This document shows, in pieces, positions 38,189 to 48,695 of a DNA stretch of 64,000 bases (positions within the stretch are counted from its first letter, which is position 1; every line of letters begins with the position of its first letter). The translations under genes and the position numbers were made by a program. The stretch comes from Xanthobacteraceae bacterium 501b. GTDB taxonomy: Bacteria > Pseudomonadota > Alphaproteobacteria > Rhizobiales > Xanthobacteraceae. Location: the NCBI GenBank assembly GCA_000378025.1, contig KB899087.1, positions 1,116,001-1,180,000 on the forward strand, given 5' to 3'. The notes under the pieces were generated by a model. That model did no database searches. It was not told the origin of the DNA and saw nothing but the letters and a program-made list of their open reading frames with translations.

Positions 38189-39315
38189 GTTCGGTTTCCT
38201 CGCAACGACCTGGCCCGCGCGCGGGCAGCGCGACTGCGGAGGCCGTCGTGAATGCGCTGCCGCATCCAGTCATCACGGTGGCGGAAGACAATCGCCTGAT
38301 CGATGCCAATGTGGCGGCGGAGGCGTTCTTCGAGGCCTCGCTGGCGGTTCTGGTGCGGCATCGCCTGCAGGAATTCGTGCCCTTCGGCAGCCCGATCCTG
38401 TCGCTGGTGGAACAGGTGCGCTCGCGCGGCGCCGCGGTGAACGAGTACCGGGTCGATCTCGGCACGCCGCGCAATGGCGGCGAGCGTATCGTCGACATCC
38501 ATGTCGCGCCGCTGTCGGAAGTGGCGGGCCATGTCGTCATCATGCTGCAGGAGCGCACCATCGCCGACAAGATGGACCGGCAGCTCACCCATCGCGGCGC
38601 CGCCCGCTCGGTGACGGCGCTGGCCTCCATGCTGGCGCATGAGATCAAGAACCCGCTGTCCGGCATTCGCGGCGCGGCGCAGCTGCTGGAACTCTCCGCC
38701 AGCGACGACGACCGCTCGCTGACCCGGCTGATCACCGACGAGGCCGACCGCATCGTCAAGCTGGTCGACCGTATGGAGGTGTTCTCCGACGAGCGGCCGA
38801 TCGAGCGCGAACCGGTCAACATCCACGCGGTGCTGGAGCATGTGCGCACGCTGGCCAGCACCGGGTTCGCCCGCACCATCCGCTTCATTGAGGAGTACGA
38901 TCCCTCGCTGCCGCCGGTGCTGGCCAATCGCGACCAGCTGGTGCAGGTGTTCCTCAATCTGGTGAAGAACGCCGCCGAAGCCATTGGCGATTCGCCTGAT
39001 GGCGAGATCCAGCTCACCACCGCCTTCCGCCCTGGCGTGCGGCTGATGATGCCCGGCGCCCCGGCGCGGGTGAGCCTGCCGCTGGAGTTCTGCGTGCGCG
39101 ACAATGGCCCCGGCGTGCCGGAAGACCTGATGCCGCATCTGTTCGATCCCTTCGTCACCACCAAGCCGACCGGCACGGGCCTCGGCCTGGCGCTGGTGGC
39201 CAAGATCGTCGGCGACCATGGCGGCATCATCGAATGCGACAGCCAGCCCCGCCGCACCACCTTCCGTGTCCTCATGCCCATGTACCGCGCCAGTCGCGGT
39301 GACGAGAAGAGTTGA
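38185..39315 (+). CDS. ntrB: Nitrogen regulation sensor kinase NtrB (GlnL)
   Basis: Soluble histidine kinase that phosphorylates NtrC under nitrogen limitation, controlled by PII. 376 residues: PAS domain (about 20-125), H-box [19 protein letters not shown] with H152, N-box [12 protein letters not shown], and G boxes [10 protein letters not shown] and GTGLGLALV. No membrane helix. The ATG overlaps the dusB stop by 4 bp (ATGA), so translation is coupled; ntrC starts 8 bp after its stop. Confidence 0.96.
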   Translation: MSSVSSQRPGPRAGSATAEAVVNALPHPVITVAEDNRLIDANVAAEAFFEASLAVLVRHRLQEFVPFGSPILSLVEQVRSRGAAVNEYRVDLGTPRNGGERIVDIHVAPLSEVAGHVVIMLQERTIADKMDRQLTHRGAARSVTALASMLAHEIKNPLSGIRGAAQLLELSASDDDRSLTRLITDEADRIVKLVDRMEVFSDERPIEREPVNIHAVLEHVRTLASTGFARTIRFIEEYDPSLPPVLANRDQLVQVFLNLVKNAAEAIGDSPDGEIQLTTAFRPGVRLMMPGAPARVSLPLEFCVRDNGPGVPEDLMPHLFDPFVTTKPTGTGLGLALVAKIVGDHGGIIECDSQPRRTTFRVLMPMYRASRGDEKS

Positions 39316-39323
39316 GAACCGCC

Positions 39324-40769
39324 ATGCCGACGGGAAGTATCCTGGTTGCCGATGACGACGCTGCCATCCGCACCGTGCTCAATCAGGCGCTGTCGCGGGC
39401 GGGCTACGAGGTGCGCTCCTGCGGCAACGCGGCGACGCTCTGGCGCTGGGTCAGCCAGGGCGACGGCGACCTCGTCATCACCGATGTGGTGATGCCTGAC
39501 GAGAACGCCTTCGACCTGCTGCCGCGCATCAAGAAGGTGCGCCCGGACCTGCCGGTCATCGTCATGAGCGCGCAGAACACCTTCATGACGGCGATCCGCG
39601 CCTCGGAGAAGGGCGCCTATGAATATCTGCCAAAGCCCTTCGACCTGAAGGAGTTGATCTCCATCGTCGGCCGGGCCCTGTCCGAGCCGAAGAAGCCGGA
39701 GAACGCGCTCAAAGGTCTGGGCGAGGATGCCGACAACATCCCGCTGGTCGGCCGCTCGCCGGCGATGCAGGACATCTACCGCGTGCTGGCGCGGCTGATG
39801 CAGACCGACCTCACGGTGATGATCGCCGGCGAGAGCGGCACCGGCAAGGAACTGGTGGCGCGGGCGCTGCACGACTATGGCAAGCGCCGCAACGGGCCGT
39901 TCGTCGCCATCAACATGGCGGCGATTCCGCGCGACCTGATCGAATCCGAGCTTTTCGGCCATGAGAAGGGGGCCTTCACCGGCGCCAATGCGCGCTCGGC
40001 CGGCCGCTTCGAGCAGGCGGAGAGCGGCACGCTGTTCCTCGATGAAATCGGCGACATGCCGATGGAAGCGCAGACTCGGCTGCTGCGCGTGCTGCAGCAG
40101 GGCGAATACACCACGGTCGGCGGGCGCACCGCGATCAAGACCGATGTGCGCATCGTCGCCGCCACCAACAAGGATCTGCGCATCCTCATCCAGCAGGGCC
40201 TGTTCCGGGAGGATCTGTTCTTCCGCCTCAACGTCGTGCCGCTGCGCCTTCCGCCGCTGCGCGAGCGGGCGGAGGACGTGCCGGACCTCGCCCGCCACTT
40301 CTTCCTGCAGGCCGAGCGCGAAGGGCTGCCGCGCAAGCAGATCGACGCCGCCGCGCTCGACCGGCTGAAGCGCTACCGCTGGCCGGGCAATGTGCGCGAG
40401 CTGGAAAACCTGATCCGCCGCCTCGCCGCGCTCTATCCGCAGGAAGTCATCACCGGCTCGATCATCGAGGCCGAGCTGTCGACGCCGATCTCGCCGCCGA
40501 CGCCGGAGGAAAACGGCCAGGACGAGACGCTCTCCGCCTCGGTGGAGCGCCATCTCAACGCCTATTTCGGTGGCTTCGGCGAAAACCTGCCCCCGCCCGG
40601 CCTTTATCACCGCATTCTGAAGGATGTGGAGTATCCGCTGCTCTCCGCCGCGCTGGCGGCGACGCGCGGCAACCAGATCAAGGCGGCCGAACTTCTGGGC
40701 CTCAACCGCAACACGCTGCGCAAGAAAATCCGGGATTTGGACATCCAAATAATCCGCACCAGTCGGTGA
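39324..40769 (+). CDS. ntrC: Nitrogen regulation response regulator NtrC (GlnG)
   Basis: Sigma54-dependent activator of nitrogen-scavenging genes. 481 residues: receiver domain with phospho-acceptor D54 ([10 protein letters not shown]), AAA+ domain with Walker [13 protein letters not shown], the sigma54-contact loop [19 protein letters not shown], Walker [12 protein letters not shown], and a Fis-type DNA-binding C terminus ([19 protein letters not shown]). All key residues are intact. The TTG at 39312 overlaps the ntrB stop, but the ATG at 39324 has GAGAAC upstream and matches the family start. Confidence 0.96.
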   Translation: MPTGSILVADDDAAIRTVLNQALSRAGYEVRSCGNAATLWRWVSQGDGDLVITDVVMPDENAFDLLPRIKKVRPDLPVIVMSAQNTFMTAIRASEKGAYEYLPKPFDLKELISIVGRALSEPKKPENALKGLGEDADNIPLVGRSPAMQDIYRVLARLMQTDLTVMIAGESGTGKELVARALHDYGKRRNGPFVAINMAAIPRDLIESELFGHEKGAFTGANARSAGRFEQAESGTLFLDEIGDMPMEAQTRLLRVLQQGEYTTVGGRTAIKTDVRIVAATNKDLRILIQQGLFREDLFFRLNVVPLRLPPLRERAEDVPDLARHFFLQAEREGLPRKQIDAAALDRLKRYRWPGNVRELENLIRRLAALYPQEVITGSIIEAELSTPISPPTPEENGQDETLSASVERHLNAYFGGFGENLPPPGLYHRILKDVEYPLLSAALAATRGNQIKAAELLGLNRNTLRKKIRDLDIQIIRTSR

Positions 40770-40887
40770 GCGCCTTACGCCCTCGCGAATTAAGGCGGGG
40801 GCGGCTCGCCAATGTCACATTTTTGCACCAGTGTCGTATCACTGCATCAGTAGGGCGGGCTGATTCCCGCCGCCAACATGGTGATGG

Positions 40888-43155
40888 ATGAGCGACGCTT
40901 CGACCGGCGGAACCGACAGGCAGGAAACGCTCGACCTCGGCGGGATGGGATTTCGATTCTCGCTCTGGGGTCTGGCGCCGCTGGCGGTGCTGCTGGCGCT
41001 TCTGATCGCGCTGGCCAGCTTCATCATCCTCATCGGCATCACCCCGCTGGTGCCCTCGCAGGACGTCATCGTCGTCGTCCTGTGCCTCAACGGACTTATG
41101 TCGCTGGTGCTGCTCGGCATCATCGGCCGCGAGGTGTGGCGCATCGTCAAGGCGCGCAAGCGCGGCCGGGCGGCGGCGCGGCTGCATGTGCGCGTCGTCG
41201 GCCTGTTCGGCGTGGTGGCGGTGGTGCCCGCGCTGCTGGTGGCGATTCTGGCCAGCATCACCCTCGACAAGGGGCTCGACCGCTGGTTCTCGGTCCGCAC
41301 CCGCTCCATCGTCGACAATGCGGTGTCGGTCGCGCAGACCTATGTGCGCGAGCATGCCTATTCCATTCGCGGCGATGTGCTGGGCATGTCGCGCGACCTC
41401 CAGCGCATCCGCCCGCTCTGGGACCAGGACCGCAGCCGCTTCCGCCAGGCGCTGACCGCGCAGGCGGTGGTGCGTGGCCTGCCCGCCGCCATGATCATCG
41501 ACAAGGACCTCCAGGTCATCGATCGCGCCACCATCCGTGTCGGCCGTGAATTCGTGGTGCCGGCCAATCTGGCGCTGAAGGACGCGACCGAAGAGCAGCC
41601 GCTGATCTATTTGCCGAACGATGCCGATTATGTCGGCGCGGTCATCCCGCTGAAGGATTTCGGCGACCTCTATCTCTATGTCGCGCGCTCGGTCGATCCG
41701 CGGGTGATCGAATATCTCAAGGAGACGCAGGCCGCCGTCGTCGACTACCGCAACCTCGAACAGCAGCGCGTGGGCGTGCAGGTGGCGTTCGCGGTGCTCT
41801 ATGCGGTGATCTCGCTCACCGTGCTGCTCTGTGCCGTGTGGCTCGGCATCAATTTCGCCAACCGGCTGGTGGCGCCGATCCGCCGCCTGATCGGCGCCGC
41901 CGATCTCGTCGCCGCCGGCAATCTCTATGTCGAGGTGCCGGTGCGCCGCACCGAGGGCGACCTGTCGAGCCTGGCCGAGACCTTCAACAAGATGACGCAG
42001 GAACTGCGCACCCAGCGCGACGATCTCGTCCAGGCACGCGACCAGATCGACACCCGCCGCCGCTTCACCGAGGCGGTGCTCTCGGGCGTCGGCGCCGGCG
42101 TCATCGGCCTCGACCCGCAGGGGCGGATCTCGATCATCAACCGCCCGGCGGAAAAGCTGCTCGGCGTGGTAGAAGCCGATGTGCTCGGCAGTGAGTTCGG
42201 CACCGTGGTGCCGGAAGTCGCCTCCCTGCTCGCCCAGGCGATGCAGGCGGGCGAGCGCAGCGTGCAGGCCAATGCCACGCTGACCCGCAATGGCCGCGAC
42301 CGGGTGATCGCGGTGCGCGTCACCACCGAGCAGTCGCGCGAGGCCGAGCATGGCTGGGTGGTCACGCTCGACGACATCACCGAGCTGGTGGTGGCCCAGC
42401 GCAGCTCCGCCTGGGCCGACGTCGCCCGGCGCATCGCCCATGAAATCAAGAACCCGCTCACCCCGATCCAGCTCTCCGCCGAGCGGCTGCGCCGGCGCTA
42501 CGGCAAGGTGATCGGCGAGGACCGCGAGGTGTTCGACCAGTGCACGGAAACCATCATCCGCCAGGTCGGCGACATCGGCCGCATGGTGGACGAGTTCTCC
42601 TCCTTCGCCCGCATGCCCAAGCCGGTCGCCGAGGCGCAGGACATTGGCGAGACGGCGCGGCAGGTGGTCTTCCTCATGCGGGTCGGCAATCCCGACATCA
42701 CGCTCGACCTCGACCTGCCTGAGACGCCGGTGATCGCTCGCTTCGACCGCCGGCTGATGTCGCAGGCGCTGACCAACATCATCAAGAACGCCACCGAGGC
42801 GCTGGCGGCGGTGCCGCCGGAAGAGCGCGCCGATCCGCCGCGCATCCAGGTAGCGGTGCATGCCGATGAGCGCATGGTGACGATCGACGTCATCGACAAT
42901 GGCAAGGGCCTGCCGACCGAGAACCGGGCGCGGCTGCTGGAGCCTTATGTGACGACGCGCGAGAAGGGCACCGGGCTCGGCCTCGCGATCGTCGGAAAGA
43001 TCATGGAAGAACATGGCGGCGGCATCGAGCTCGACGATGCCCCCCATGGGCGTGGCGCGTGGGTTCGCCTGCGTTTCGCGCGCGATGGCGGCCCGACGGC
43101 CGCCAATGACGGAAAAGGCAACGGCGGGGCCCCGACTGCCCGGCTGGTCGGCTAA
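40888..43155 (+). CDS. ntrY: Nitrogen/redox sensor kinase NtrY
   Basis: Membrane histidine kinase partner of NtrX. 755 residues: membrane helices at about 28-53, 60-80, 103-125 and 300-322; the sensor loop between the third and fourth is about 170 residues; then HAMP (about 323-378), PAS (about 390-500), H-box [20 protein letters not shown] with H518, N-box NIIKNATEALA and GTGLGLAIVGK. Known members respond to nitrogen and redox status. A 118-bp spacer separates it from ntrC; ntrX follows 13 bp later. Confidence 0.95.
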   Translation: MSDASTGGTDRQETLDLGGMGFRFSLWGLAPLAVLLALLIALASFIILIGITPLVPSQDVIVVVLCLNGLMSLVLLGIIGREVWRIVKARKRGRAAARLHVRVVGLFGVVAVVPALLVAILASITLDKGLDRWFSVRTRSIVDNAVSVAQTYVREHAYSIRGDVLGMSRDLQRIRPLWDQDRSRFRQALTAQAVVRGLPAAMIIDKDLQVIDRATIRVGREFVVPANLALKDATEEQPLIYLPNDADYVGAVIPLKDFGDLYLYVARSVDPRVIEYLKETQAAVVDYRNLEQQRVGVQVAFAVLYAVISLTVLLCAVWLGINFANRLVAPIRRLIGAADLVAAGNLYVEVPVRRTEGDLSSLAETFNKMTQELRTQRDDLVQARDQIDTRRRFTEAVLSGVGAGVIGLDPQGRISIINRPAEKLLGVVEADVLGSEFGTVVPEVASLLAQAMQAGERSVQANATLTRNGRDRVIAVRVTTEQSREAEHGWVVTLDDITELVVAQRSSAWADVARRIAHEIKNPLTPIQLSAERLRRRYGKVIGEDREVFDQCTETIIRQVGDIGRMVDEFSSFARMPKPVAEAQDIGETARQVVFLMRVGNPDITLDLDLPETPVIARFDRRLMSQALTNIIKNATEALAAVPPEERADPPRIQVAVHADERMVTIDVIDNGKGLPTENRARLLEPYVTTREKGTGLGLAIVGKIMEEHGGGIELDDAPHGRGAWVRLRFARDGGPTAANDGKGNGGAPTARLVG

Positions 43156-43168
43156 GGAGAACTGACTT

Positions 43169-44536
43169 ATGGCGACGGACATCCTGATCGTCGACGACGA
43201 AGCCGATATTCGCGGGCTGGTCGCGGGCATTCTGGAAGATGAGGGCTATGGCGCCCGCACCGCCAAGGACAGCGACGAGGCGCTGGCCGCCATCGAGGCG
43301 CGCCGCCCGCATCTGGTCTTCCTCGACATCTGGCTGGAACGCTCCAAGCTCGACGGGCTGCAACTGCTCGAACGGATCAAGAAGAACCACCCGGACGTGC
43401 CTGTTGTGATGATTTCCGGCCATGGCACGATCGAGACGGCGGTGGCGGCGATCAAGCAGGGCGCCTATGACTTCATCGAGAAGCCGTTCAATTCCGACCG
43501 CCTGATCCTTGTCGCCGACCGCGCGCTGGAAACGCTGCGGCTGAAGCGCGAGGTGCGCGACCTCAAGCAGCGCACCGCCGTGACGCAGCTGCTGGTCGGC
43601 AAGTCCTCGGTGATGAACCAGCTGCGCCAGGGCATCGAGCGCGTGGCGCCGACCAACAGCCGGATCATGATCGTCGGCCCCTCCGGCTCCGGCAAGGAGC
43701 TGGCCGCCCGGATGATCCACTCAGCTTCGCAGCGGGCCAATGGCCCCTTCGTCGTCATCAACGCCGCCGCCATCACCCCCGAGCGGATGGAGGTCGAGCT
43801 TTTCGGCGTCGAGATCGGGGAAGGGCAGGGCCGCCAGGTCGGCGCGCTGGAAGAGGCGCATGGCGGCACGCTGTTCATCGACGAGATCGCCGACATGCCG
43901 CGCGAGACCCAGAACCGCATCCTGCGGGTACTGGTCGACCAGAATTTCCTGCGGGTCGGCGGCACCACGCGCGTCTCGGTCGATGTCCGCATCATCTCGT
44001 CCACCGCGCGCAATCTGGAAAAGGAGATTGCCGAGGGGCGTTTCCGCGAGGACCTCTATCACCGCCTCGGCGTCGTACCGGTGCGCGTGCCCCCGCTCGC
44101 CGAGCGGCGCGAGGACGTGCCGGAACTGGTGGAGTTCTTCCTCGACCAGATTTCCCAGTCCACCGGCCTGCCGCGCCGGCGCGTCGCCGATGACGCCCTC
44201 GCCGTGCTGCAGTCGCATGACTGGCCGGGCAATGTCCGCCAGCTGCGCAACAATATCGAGCGCCTGCTCATCCTCGCCTCGGGCGACGCCGACGCGCCGG
44301 TCACGGCGGACATGCTGCCCCCCGATGTCGGCGCGCTGGTGCCGAGCCTGCCGAGCGGGGCGGGCGGCGAGCACCTGATGGGCCTGCCGCTGCGCGAGGC
44401 GCGCGAAGTGTTCGAGCGGGAATATCTGGTGGCGCAGATCAGCCGCTTCGGCGGCAACATCTCCCGCACCGCCGAATTCGTCGGCATGGAGCGCTCGGCG
44501 CTGCACCGCAAGCTGAAGGCGCTCGGCATCGGCTGA
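43169..44536 (+). CDS. ntrX: Response regulator NtrX
   Basis: Partner of NtrY. 455 residues: receiver domain with D53 in LVFLDIWLE, an AAA+ domain with GPSGSGKELAAR and TLFIDEIADMP, and a C-terminal Fis-type helix-turn-helix (NISRTAEFVGMERSALHRKLKALG). The GAFTGA loop that sigma54 activators need is absent: after VELFGVEIGEGQGRQ the protein goes to GALEEAHGG. This is typical of NtrX and argues for sigma54-independent action. Confidence 0.95.
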   Translation: MATDILIVDDEADIRGLVAGILEDEGYGARTAKDSDEALAAIEARRPHLVFLDIWLERSKLDGLQLLERIKKNHPDVPVVMISGHGTIETAVAAIKQGAYDFIEKPFNSDRLILVADRALETLRLKREVRDLKQRTAVTQLLVGKSSVMNQLRQGIERVAPTNSRIMIVGPSGSGKELAARMIHSASQRANGPFVVINAAAITPERMEVELFGVEIGEGQGRQVGALEEAHGGTLFIDEIADMPRETQNRILRVLVDQNFLRVGGTTRVSVDVRIISSTARNLEKEIAEGRFREDLYHRLGVVPVRVPPLAERREDVPELVEFFLDQISQSTGLPRRRVADDALAVLQSHDWPGNVRQLRNNIERLLILASGDADAPVTADMLPPDVGALVPSLPSGAGGEHLMGLPLREAREVFEREYLVAQISRFGGNISRTAEFVGMERSALHRKLKALGIG

Positions 44537-44679
44537 GCGCCCGGCGCGCACCGCAAGGAAGATGTGCGGCCCGGCCGCGCGGACGTCTCCGGGCGCGTGC
44601 GAACCTGCTATAGAGTGACTCGCGAGATGAGAGACGGGGGGTGCCGCAGGCGGCACCTTCCGATACCAGCGGGGTCGCC

Positions 44680-46056
44680 ATGAAGGTCGTCATTTGCGGG
44701 GCGGGGCAGGTGGGGTTCGGCATTGCCGAGCGTCTGGCCGCGGAGCAGAACGACGTCTCGATCATCGACACCTCGCCGCGCCTGATCCAGGCCGTCACCG
44801 ACACGCTCGACGTGCGCGGCTTCGTCGGCCACGGCTCGCATCCGGATGTGCTGGCCCGGGCGGGGCTGGAGGCGGCGGACATGCTGATCGCCGTCACCCT
44901 GCACGACGAAGTCAACATGATCGCCTGCCAGGTCGGCCACGCGCTGTTCGACGTGCCGACCAAGATCGCGCGGGTGCGGGCGCAGAGCTATCTCCAGGGC
45001 CACTGGCGCGACCTGTTCTCGCGCGACCACCTGCCGATCGACGTGGTGATCTCGCCGGAGCTCGAAGTGGGTGAGATGGTGCTGCGCCGCCTGTCGCTGC
45101 CGGGGGCGGTCGACACGGTGAGCTTCAACGACAGCAATGTCGTGGTGGTGGGCGTGCGCTGCCAGGAGGATTGCCCGGTCCTCGATACGCCGCTGCGTCA
45201 GCTCACCGATCTGTTCCCGGATCTGCGCGCCGTGGTGGTGGCGGTCTATCGCAACGGCAAGACCTTCGTGCCGCGCTCGACCGATTCGCTGCTGGCCGGC
45301 GATCTCGCCTATTTCGTCGCCCATACCGATCAGGTGAGCCGCACCCTGTCGATCTTCGGCCATGACGAGCCGCCGGCGCAACGCATCGTCATCGGCGGCG
45401 GCGGCAATATCGGGCTTTATGTCGCCCGCGAGCTGGAGCTGCGCAACCCGAAGGCGCGGGTGAAGATCATCGAGGATAACATTGGCCGCGCCGAGGAAAT
45501 CGCCCAGCAGCTGACGCGCACCGTGGTGCTGCGCGGCAGCGCGCTCGACCGGGCGATCCTGGAGGAGGCCGCCGTCGGGGACGCCGACACGATGATCGCC
45601 GTCACCAATGACGACCGGGTCAACATCCTCTCCTGCCTGCTGTCGCGCGAACTCGGCGCCAAGCGCATGCTGTCGCTGCTGAATGATCCGGCCTACCCCG
45701 CCTTTGCGCGCGGGCTCGGCATCGACGCCTATGTGAATCCGCGCCAGATCACCGTGTCGAAGATTCTGCAATATGTTCGCAAGGGCCGCATTCGCGGGGT
45801 CCACTCCCTGCTGAACGGCGCCGGCGAGGTGATCGAGGCGGAGGCGCTGGAGACGTCGCCTTTGGTCGGCAAGCCGCTGCGCCAGCTCGACATCTTCGAC
45901 GGCATGCGGATCGGCGCCGTCATTCGCGGCGGCCGGGTGATGCTGCCGCGCGGCGATACCGTGATCCAGGCGCGCGACCGGGTGGTGATGTTCGCGCTCG
46001 CCGATAAGGTGAAGCGGGTCGAGCAGCTGTTCCGGGTGAGCCTTGAGTTCTTCTGA
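44680..46056 (+). CDS. trkA: Trk potassium uptake regulator TrkA
   Basis: Cytoplasmic gating subunit of the TrkH potassium channel/transporter. 458 residues in two RCK-N/RCK-C repeats: VICGAGQVGFGIAERLA at the start and IVIGGGGNIGLYVAREL near residue 234, both Rossmann NAD-binding loops. The start at 44680 gives the canonical opening; a frame from 44641 adds 13 residues. It follows ntrX and precedes trkH by 15 bp, the usual alphaproteobacterial order. Confidence 0.96.
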   Translation: MKVVICGAGQVGFGIAERLAAEQNDVSIIDTSPRLIQAVTDTLDVRGFVGHGSHPDVLARAGLEAADMLIAVTLHDEVNMIACQVGHALFDVPTKIARVRAQSYLQGHWRDLFSRDHLPIDVVISPELEVGEMVLRRLSLPGAVDTVSFNDSNVVVVGVRCQEDCPVLDTPLRQLTDLFPDLRAVVVAVYRNGKTFVPRSTDSLLAGDLAYFVAHTDQVSRTLSIFGHDEPPAQRIVIGGGGNIGLYVARELELRNPKARVKIIEDNIGRAEEIAQQLTRTVVLRGSALDRAILEEAAVGDADTMIAVTNDDRVNILSCLLSRELGAKRMLSLLNDPAYPAFARGLGIDAYVNPRQITVSKILQYVRKGRIRGVHSLLNGAGEVIEAEALETSPLVGKPLRQLDIFDGMRIGAVIRGGRVMLPRGDTVIQARDRVVMFALADKVKRVEQLFRVSLEFF

Positions 46057-46071
46057 GAGAGGCCGACGCCC

Positions 46072-47520
46072 ATGATCGCGGTCGCCCGCCACAGCGCACA
46101 GACGGCCGGGGTCATGGCCGGCTTCCTGCTGCTCTCGGCGCTGGTGTCGCTGTTCCGCCGCGAGCCCGGCGCCGATGTGTTCCTGATGACGGCGCTGCTG
46201 ACCGTGTTCGGCGCCGGCGCGGTGTTTCTCGCCGTGCGCAACCGGCCCGGACGGCTCGACCGGCTGGCGGCCTATGGGCTTCTGCTCGTGCTCTGGGTCG
46301 GCGTGCCGATCATCGCCGCCGTGCCCATCGCGGCGACGACGACGCTGTCGCCGATGCATGCCTGGCTGGAGGCCGTGTCGGCCTTCACCACCACCGGCCC
46401 GGTGCAGATCCATGATCTTGAGAACGTGCCGCGCGCGACACTGGGCTGGCTGCTGACGCTGCAGTGGGCTGGCGGCCTGCTCACCCTGGTCGGCTTCGTC
46501 GCGGTGCTCGGCCCGGCCGGCATGGGCGGCCTGCCGGACCGCAGTGCCCGCGCCAATTTGCTGGCGGCAACCCAGCAGACCACGCTGGACGACGCGCTGC
46601 GGCTGGTGCTGCCGGTCTATCTCGGCGCCACCCTCCTGTGCACCTTCGTGCTGTTCTTGCTCGGTATGCGGCTGTTCGAGGCGCTCGGCTTCGCCGGCGC
46701 GGCGCTGTCCACTGGCGGCCTGCTGCCCGATGCGGACGGCATTGCCGGCTATGGCCATCTCGGCGTCAAGGCGGTGATGATCGTCTTCATGCTGGTGGGA
46801 GGAACGAGCATATTGTGGCAGCGCATGCTGCTCACACGACGCTTTCGCATGGCGCTGGGACAATATGAAAACATTGTTCTTTTTGCCCTTTGCCTTGGGC
46901 TCGGCATCGCCGCGGCGGCCATCGGTTTCCGCAGCCCGGAGGGCAGCCTTTCGCTGCCCTTCGCGCTGGGGGACGGGCTGTTCACCGCCGTCTCCCTCGT
47001 CACCACGACCGGCATCGAGCCGCATGGCGGCGCCTTTGCCAGCCTGCCGGTGACGCTGGTTCTGGCGGTGGTGTTCATCGGTGGCGCCAGCTTCTCCACC
47101 ACCGGCGGCATCAAGATCTACCGCGCCGGGGTGATGGTGCTGCAGAGCCTGCGCGAGCTGGAGCGGCTGGTGCATCCCAGCGCCGTGCATCCGCGCCGGC
47201 TCGGGCAGCAGAATGTGACGCTGCAGATGATGAAGGCGATCTGGATCATGTTCGGCGTCGCCTGCACGGTGATCGGCGCGCTGACCGTGGCGCTCGCCCC
47301 GGCCATGCCGAGCTTCGAGGCGGCGTTCATCGCGGTGCTCTCGGCGCTGAGCAATATCGGCCCGGTCTATGCCGCGAACTGGCAGCCGCAGGTGAATTGG
47401 CCGGAATGGGGCGCGCTGCCGACCTATGCGCAGCTTATACTGGCGCTCGCCATGATTCTCGGTCGGCTGGAGATTCTCGTTGTGCTGGGCTTGGCGAATT
47501 TTGCCCTGTGGCGGCGCTAA
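46072..47520 (+). CDS. trkH: Trk potassium uptake protein TrkH
   Basis: Inner-membrane potassium-conducting subunit. 482 residues, about ten to twelve helices forming four pore-loop repeats: AVSAFTTTGPV, FAGAALSTGGLLP, AVSLVTTTGIEP and VLSALSNIGPVY are the selectivity-filter-like segments. Works with TrkA encoded 15 bp upstream. A small AT-rich patch (46861-46890) lies mid-gene, within an intact frame. Confidence 0.94.
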   Translation: MIAVARHSAQTAGVMAGFLLLSALVSLFRREPGADVFLMTALLTVFGAGAVFLAVRNRPGRLDRLAAYGLLLVLWVGVPIIAAVPIAATTTLSPMHAWLEAVSAFTTTGPVQIHDLENVPRATLGWLLTLQWAGGLLTLVGFVAVLGPAGMGGLPDRSARANLLAATQQTTLDDALRLVLPVYLGATLLCTFVLFLLGMRLFEALGFAGAALSTGGLLPDADGIAGYGHLGVKAVMIVFMLVGGTSILWQRMLLTRRFRMALGQYENIVLFALCLGLGIAAAAIGFRSPEGSLSLPFALGDGLFTAVSLVTTTGIEPHGGAFASLPVTLVLAVVFIGGASFSTTGGIKIYRAGVMVLQSLRELERLVHPSAVHPRRLGQQNVTLQMMKAIWIMFGVACTVIGALTVALAPAMPSFEAAFIAVLSALSNIGPVYAANWQPQVNWPEWGALPTYAQLILALAMILGRLEILVVLGLANFALWRR

Positions 47521-47614
47521 TAAAGTCATTGGAATCAAAGCACTGTCGCCCGGACTTCGTGCATAAAACGAGCAGATATCAGCCGAAAATGAAGCGGGCC
47601 CACGGGGACGGACG

Positions 47615-48475
47615 ATGTCGCGCATTGCCTATGTGAACGGTGCTTATGTGGCGCATGCCGAGGCGGGCGTGCATGTCGAGGATCGTGGCTACCAGTTCGG
47701 CGATGGCGTCTATGAGGTGTGCGAGGTGCGCGGCGGCCACATGGTGGATGAGCGCCGCCACATGGCGCGGCTGGTGCGCTCGCTGGGCGAACTGCGCATC
47801 CGCCTGCCGATGTCGCTCGCCGCGCTCGGCGTCGTGCTGCGCCAGACCATCGCCCGCAACCGGGTGCGCGACGGGCTGGTCTATCTGCAGGTGACGCGCG
47901 GCGTGGCCCGGCGCGACCATTATTTCCCTGATGCCGCGACGCCGCCCTCGCTGGTGGTGACGGCCCGCTCGATCGACCCGGCCAAGGGCGAGGCCGTGGC
48001 GGGGCAGGGGATCGCCGTCATCACCGTGCCGGATAATCGCTGGGAGCGGGTCGACATCAAGACCATCGGCCTCCTGCCCAATGTGCTCGCGAAGGAAGCG
48101 GCCAAGCAGGCCGGCGCGCGCGAGGCCTGGTTCGTCGACGCCGCCGGCCATGTCACCGAGGGCGGTTCGACCAACGCCTGGATCGTCACCCCGGAGGGAA
48201 GGCTCGTCACCCGCCCGGCGGAAAGCGGCATCCTGCGCGGCATCACCCGCACCGTGATGCTGGAGGTGGCGGAAAAGCTGCAATTACGGGTCGAGGAGCG
48301 CCCCTTCACGGTGGCGGAAGCGCTGGGCGCGCGCGAGGCCTTCGTCACCTCCGCCACCAATTTCGCCACGCCGGTGGTGCGAATCGACGGGCAGGACATC
48401 GGCGATGGCCGGCCCGGCCCGGTGACGCGCGCGCTGCGCGAGACCTTCCACCGGGTTGCCGAGATCGCCCGCTGA
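47615..48475 (+). CDS. dat: D-amino-acid aminotransferase (class IV PLP enzyme)
   Basis: Fold-type IV PLP-dependent transaminase, 286 residues. VHVEDRGYQFGDGVYEV at the N terminus, the PLP lysine in WERVDIKTIGLLPNVLAKEAA, and GHVTEGGSTNAWIVT with the cofactor-phosphate loop. Closest in appearance to D-alanine transaminase, which supplies D-amino acids for the wall; branched-chain transaminase or aminodeoxychorismate lyase are the related alternatives. Placed between trkH and hfq, as in many Hyphomicrobiales. Confidence 0.87.
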   Translation: MSRIAYVNGAYVAHAEAGVHVEDRGYQFGDGVYEVCEVRGGHMVDERRHMARLVRSLGELRIRLPMSLAALGVVLRQTIARNRVRDGLVYLQVTRGVARRDHYFPDAATPPSLVVTARSIDPAKGEAVAGQGIAVITVPDNRWERVDIKTIGLLPNVLAKEAAKQAGAREAWFVDAAGHVTEGGSTNAWIVTPEGRLVTRPAESGILRGITRTVMLEVAEKLQLRVEERPFTVAEALGAREAFVTSATNFATPVVRIDGQDIGDGRPGPVTRALRETFHRVAEIAR

Positions 48476-48544
48476 AGCGGGAAATTGTACCCGGCCGGCA
48501 CCCGTCTTGCGGGCGGGCGCGCACGGAAAGACCTTGCCAAGCGC

Positions 48545-48557
48545 CGCCAACTTGGCG
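48545..48557. promoter_or_regulatory. Perfect palindrome upstream of hfq
   Basis: CGCCAA-C-TTGGCG, 139-151 bp before the hfq start within the 220-bp dat-hfq spacer. Candidate operator or part of an untranslated-leader structure. No regulator is known for it; the function is a guess. Confidence 0.3.
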
Positions 48558-48695
48558 AAAGCATCTTGCGCGCCAGTCATGCTATGCCATGTTTGGGGCG
48601 CACGTCTTCATGCTCGCCCGCTCCCGGACGGGGCGCAGAGGTGAAGGCGACCGCGCCGACCTACGAGCAACAACAAACAAACGGATTAAAAAACC

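Noticed and set aside
40702..43230. 842-codon minus-strand frame opposite ntrY
   Set aside because: Antisense shadow without domains; NtrY is complete on the plus strand.
44608..47625. 1005-codon minus-strand frame opposite trkA and trkH
   Set aside because: Same type of G+C-driven shadow; trkA and trkH have intact motifs and normal lengths on the plus strand.
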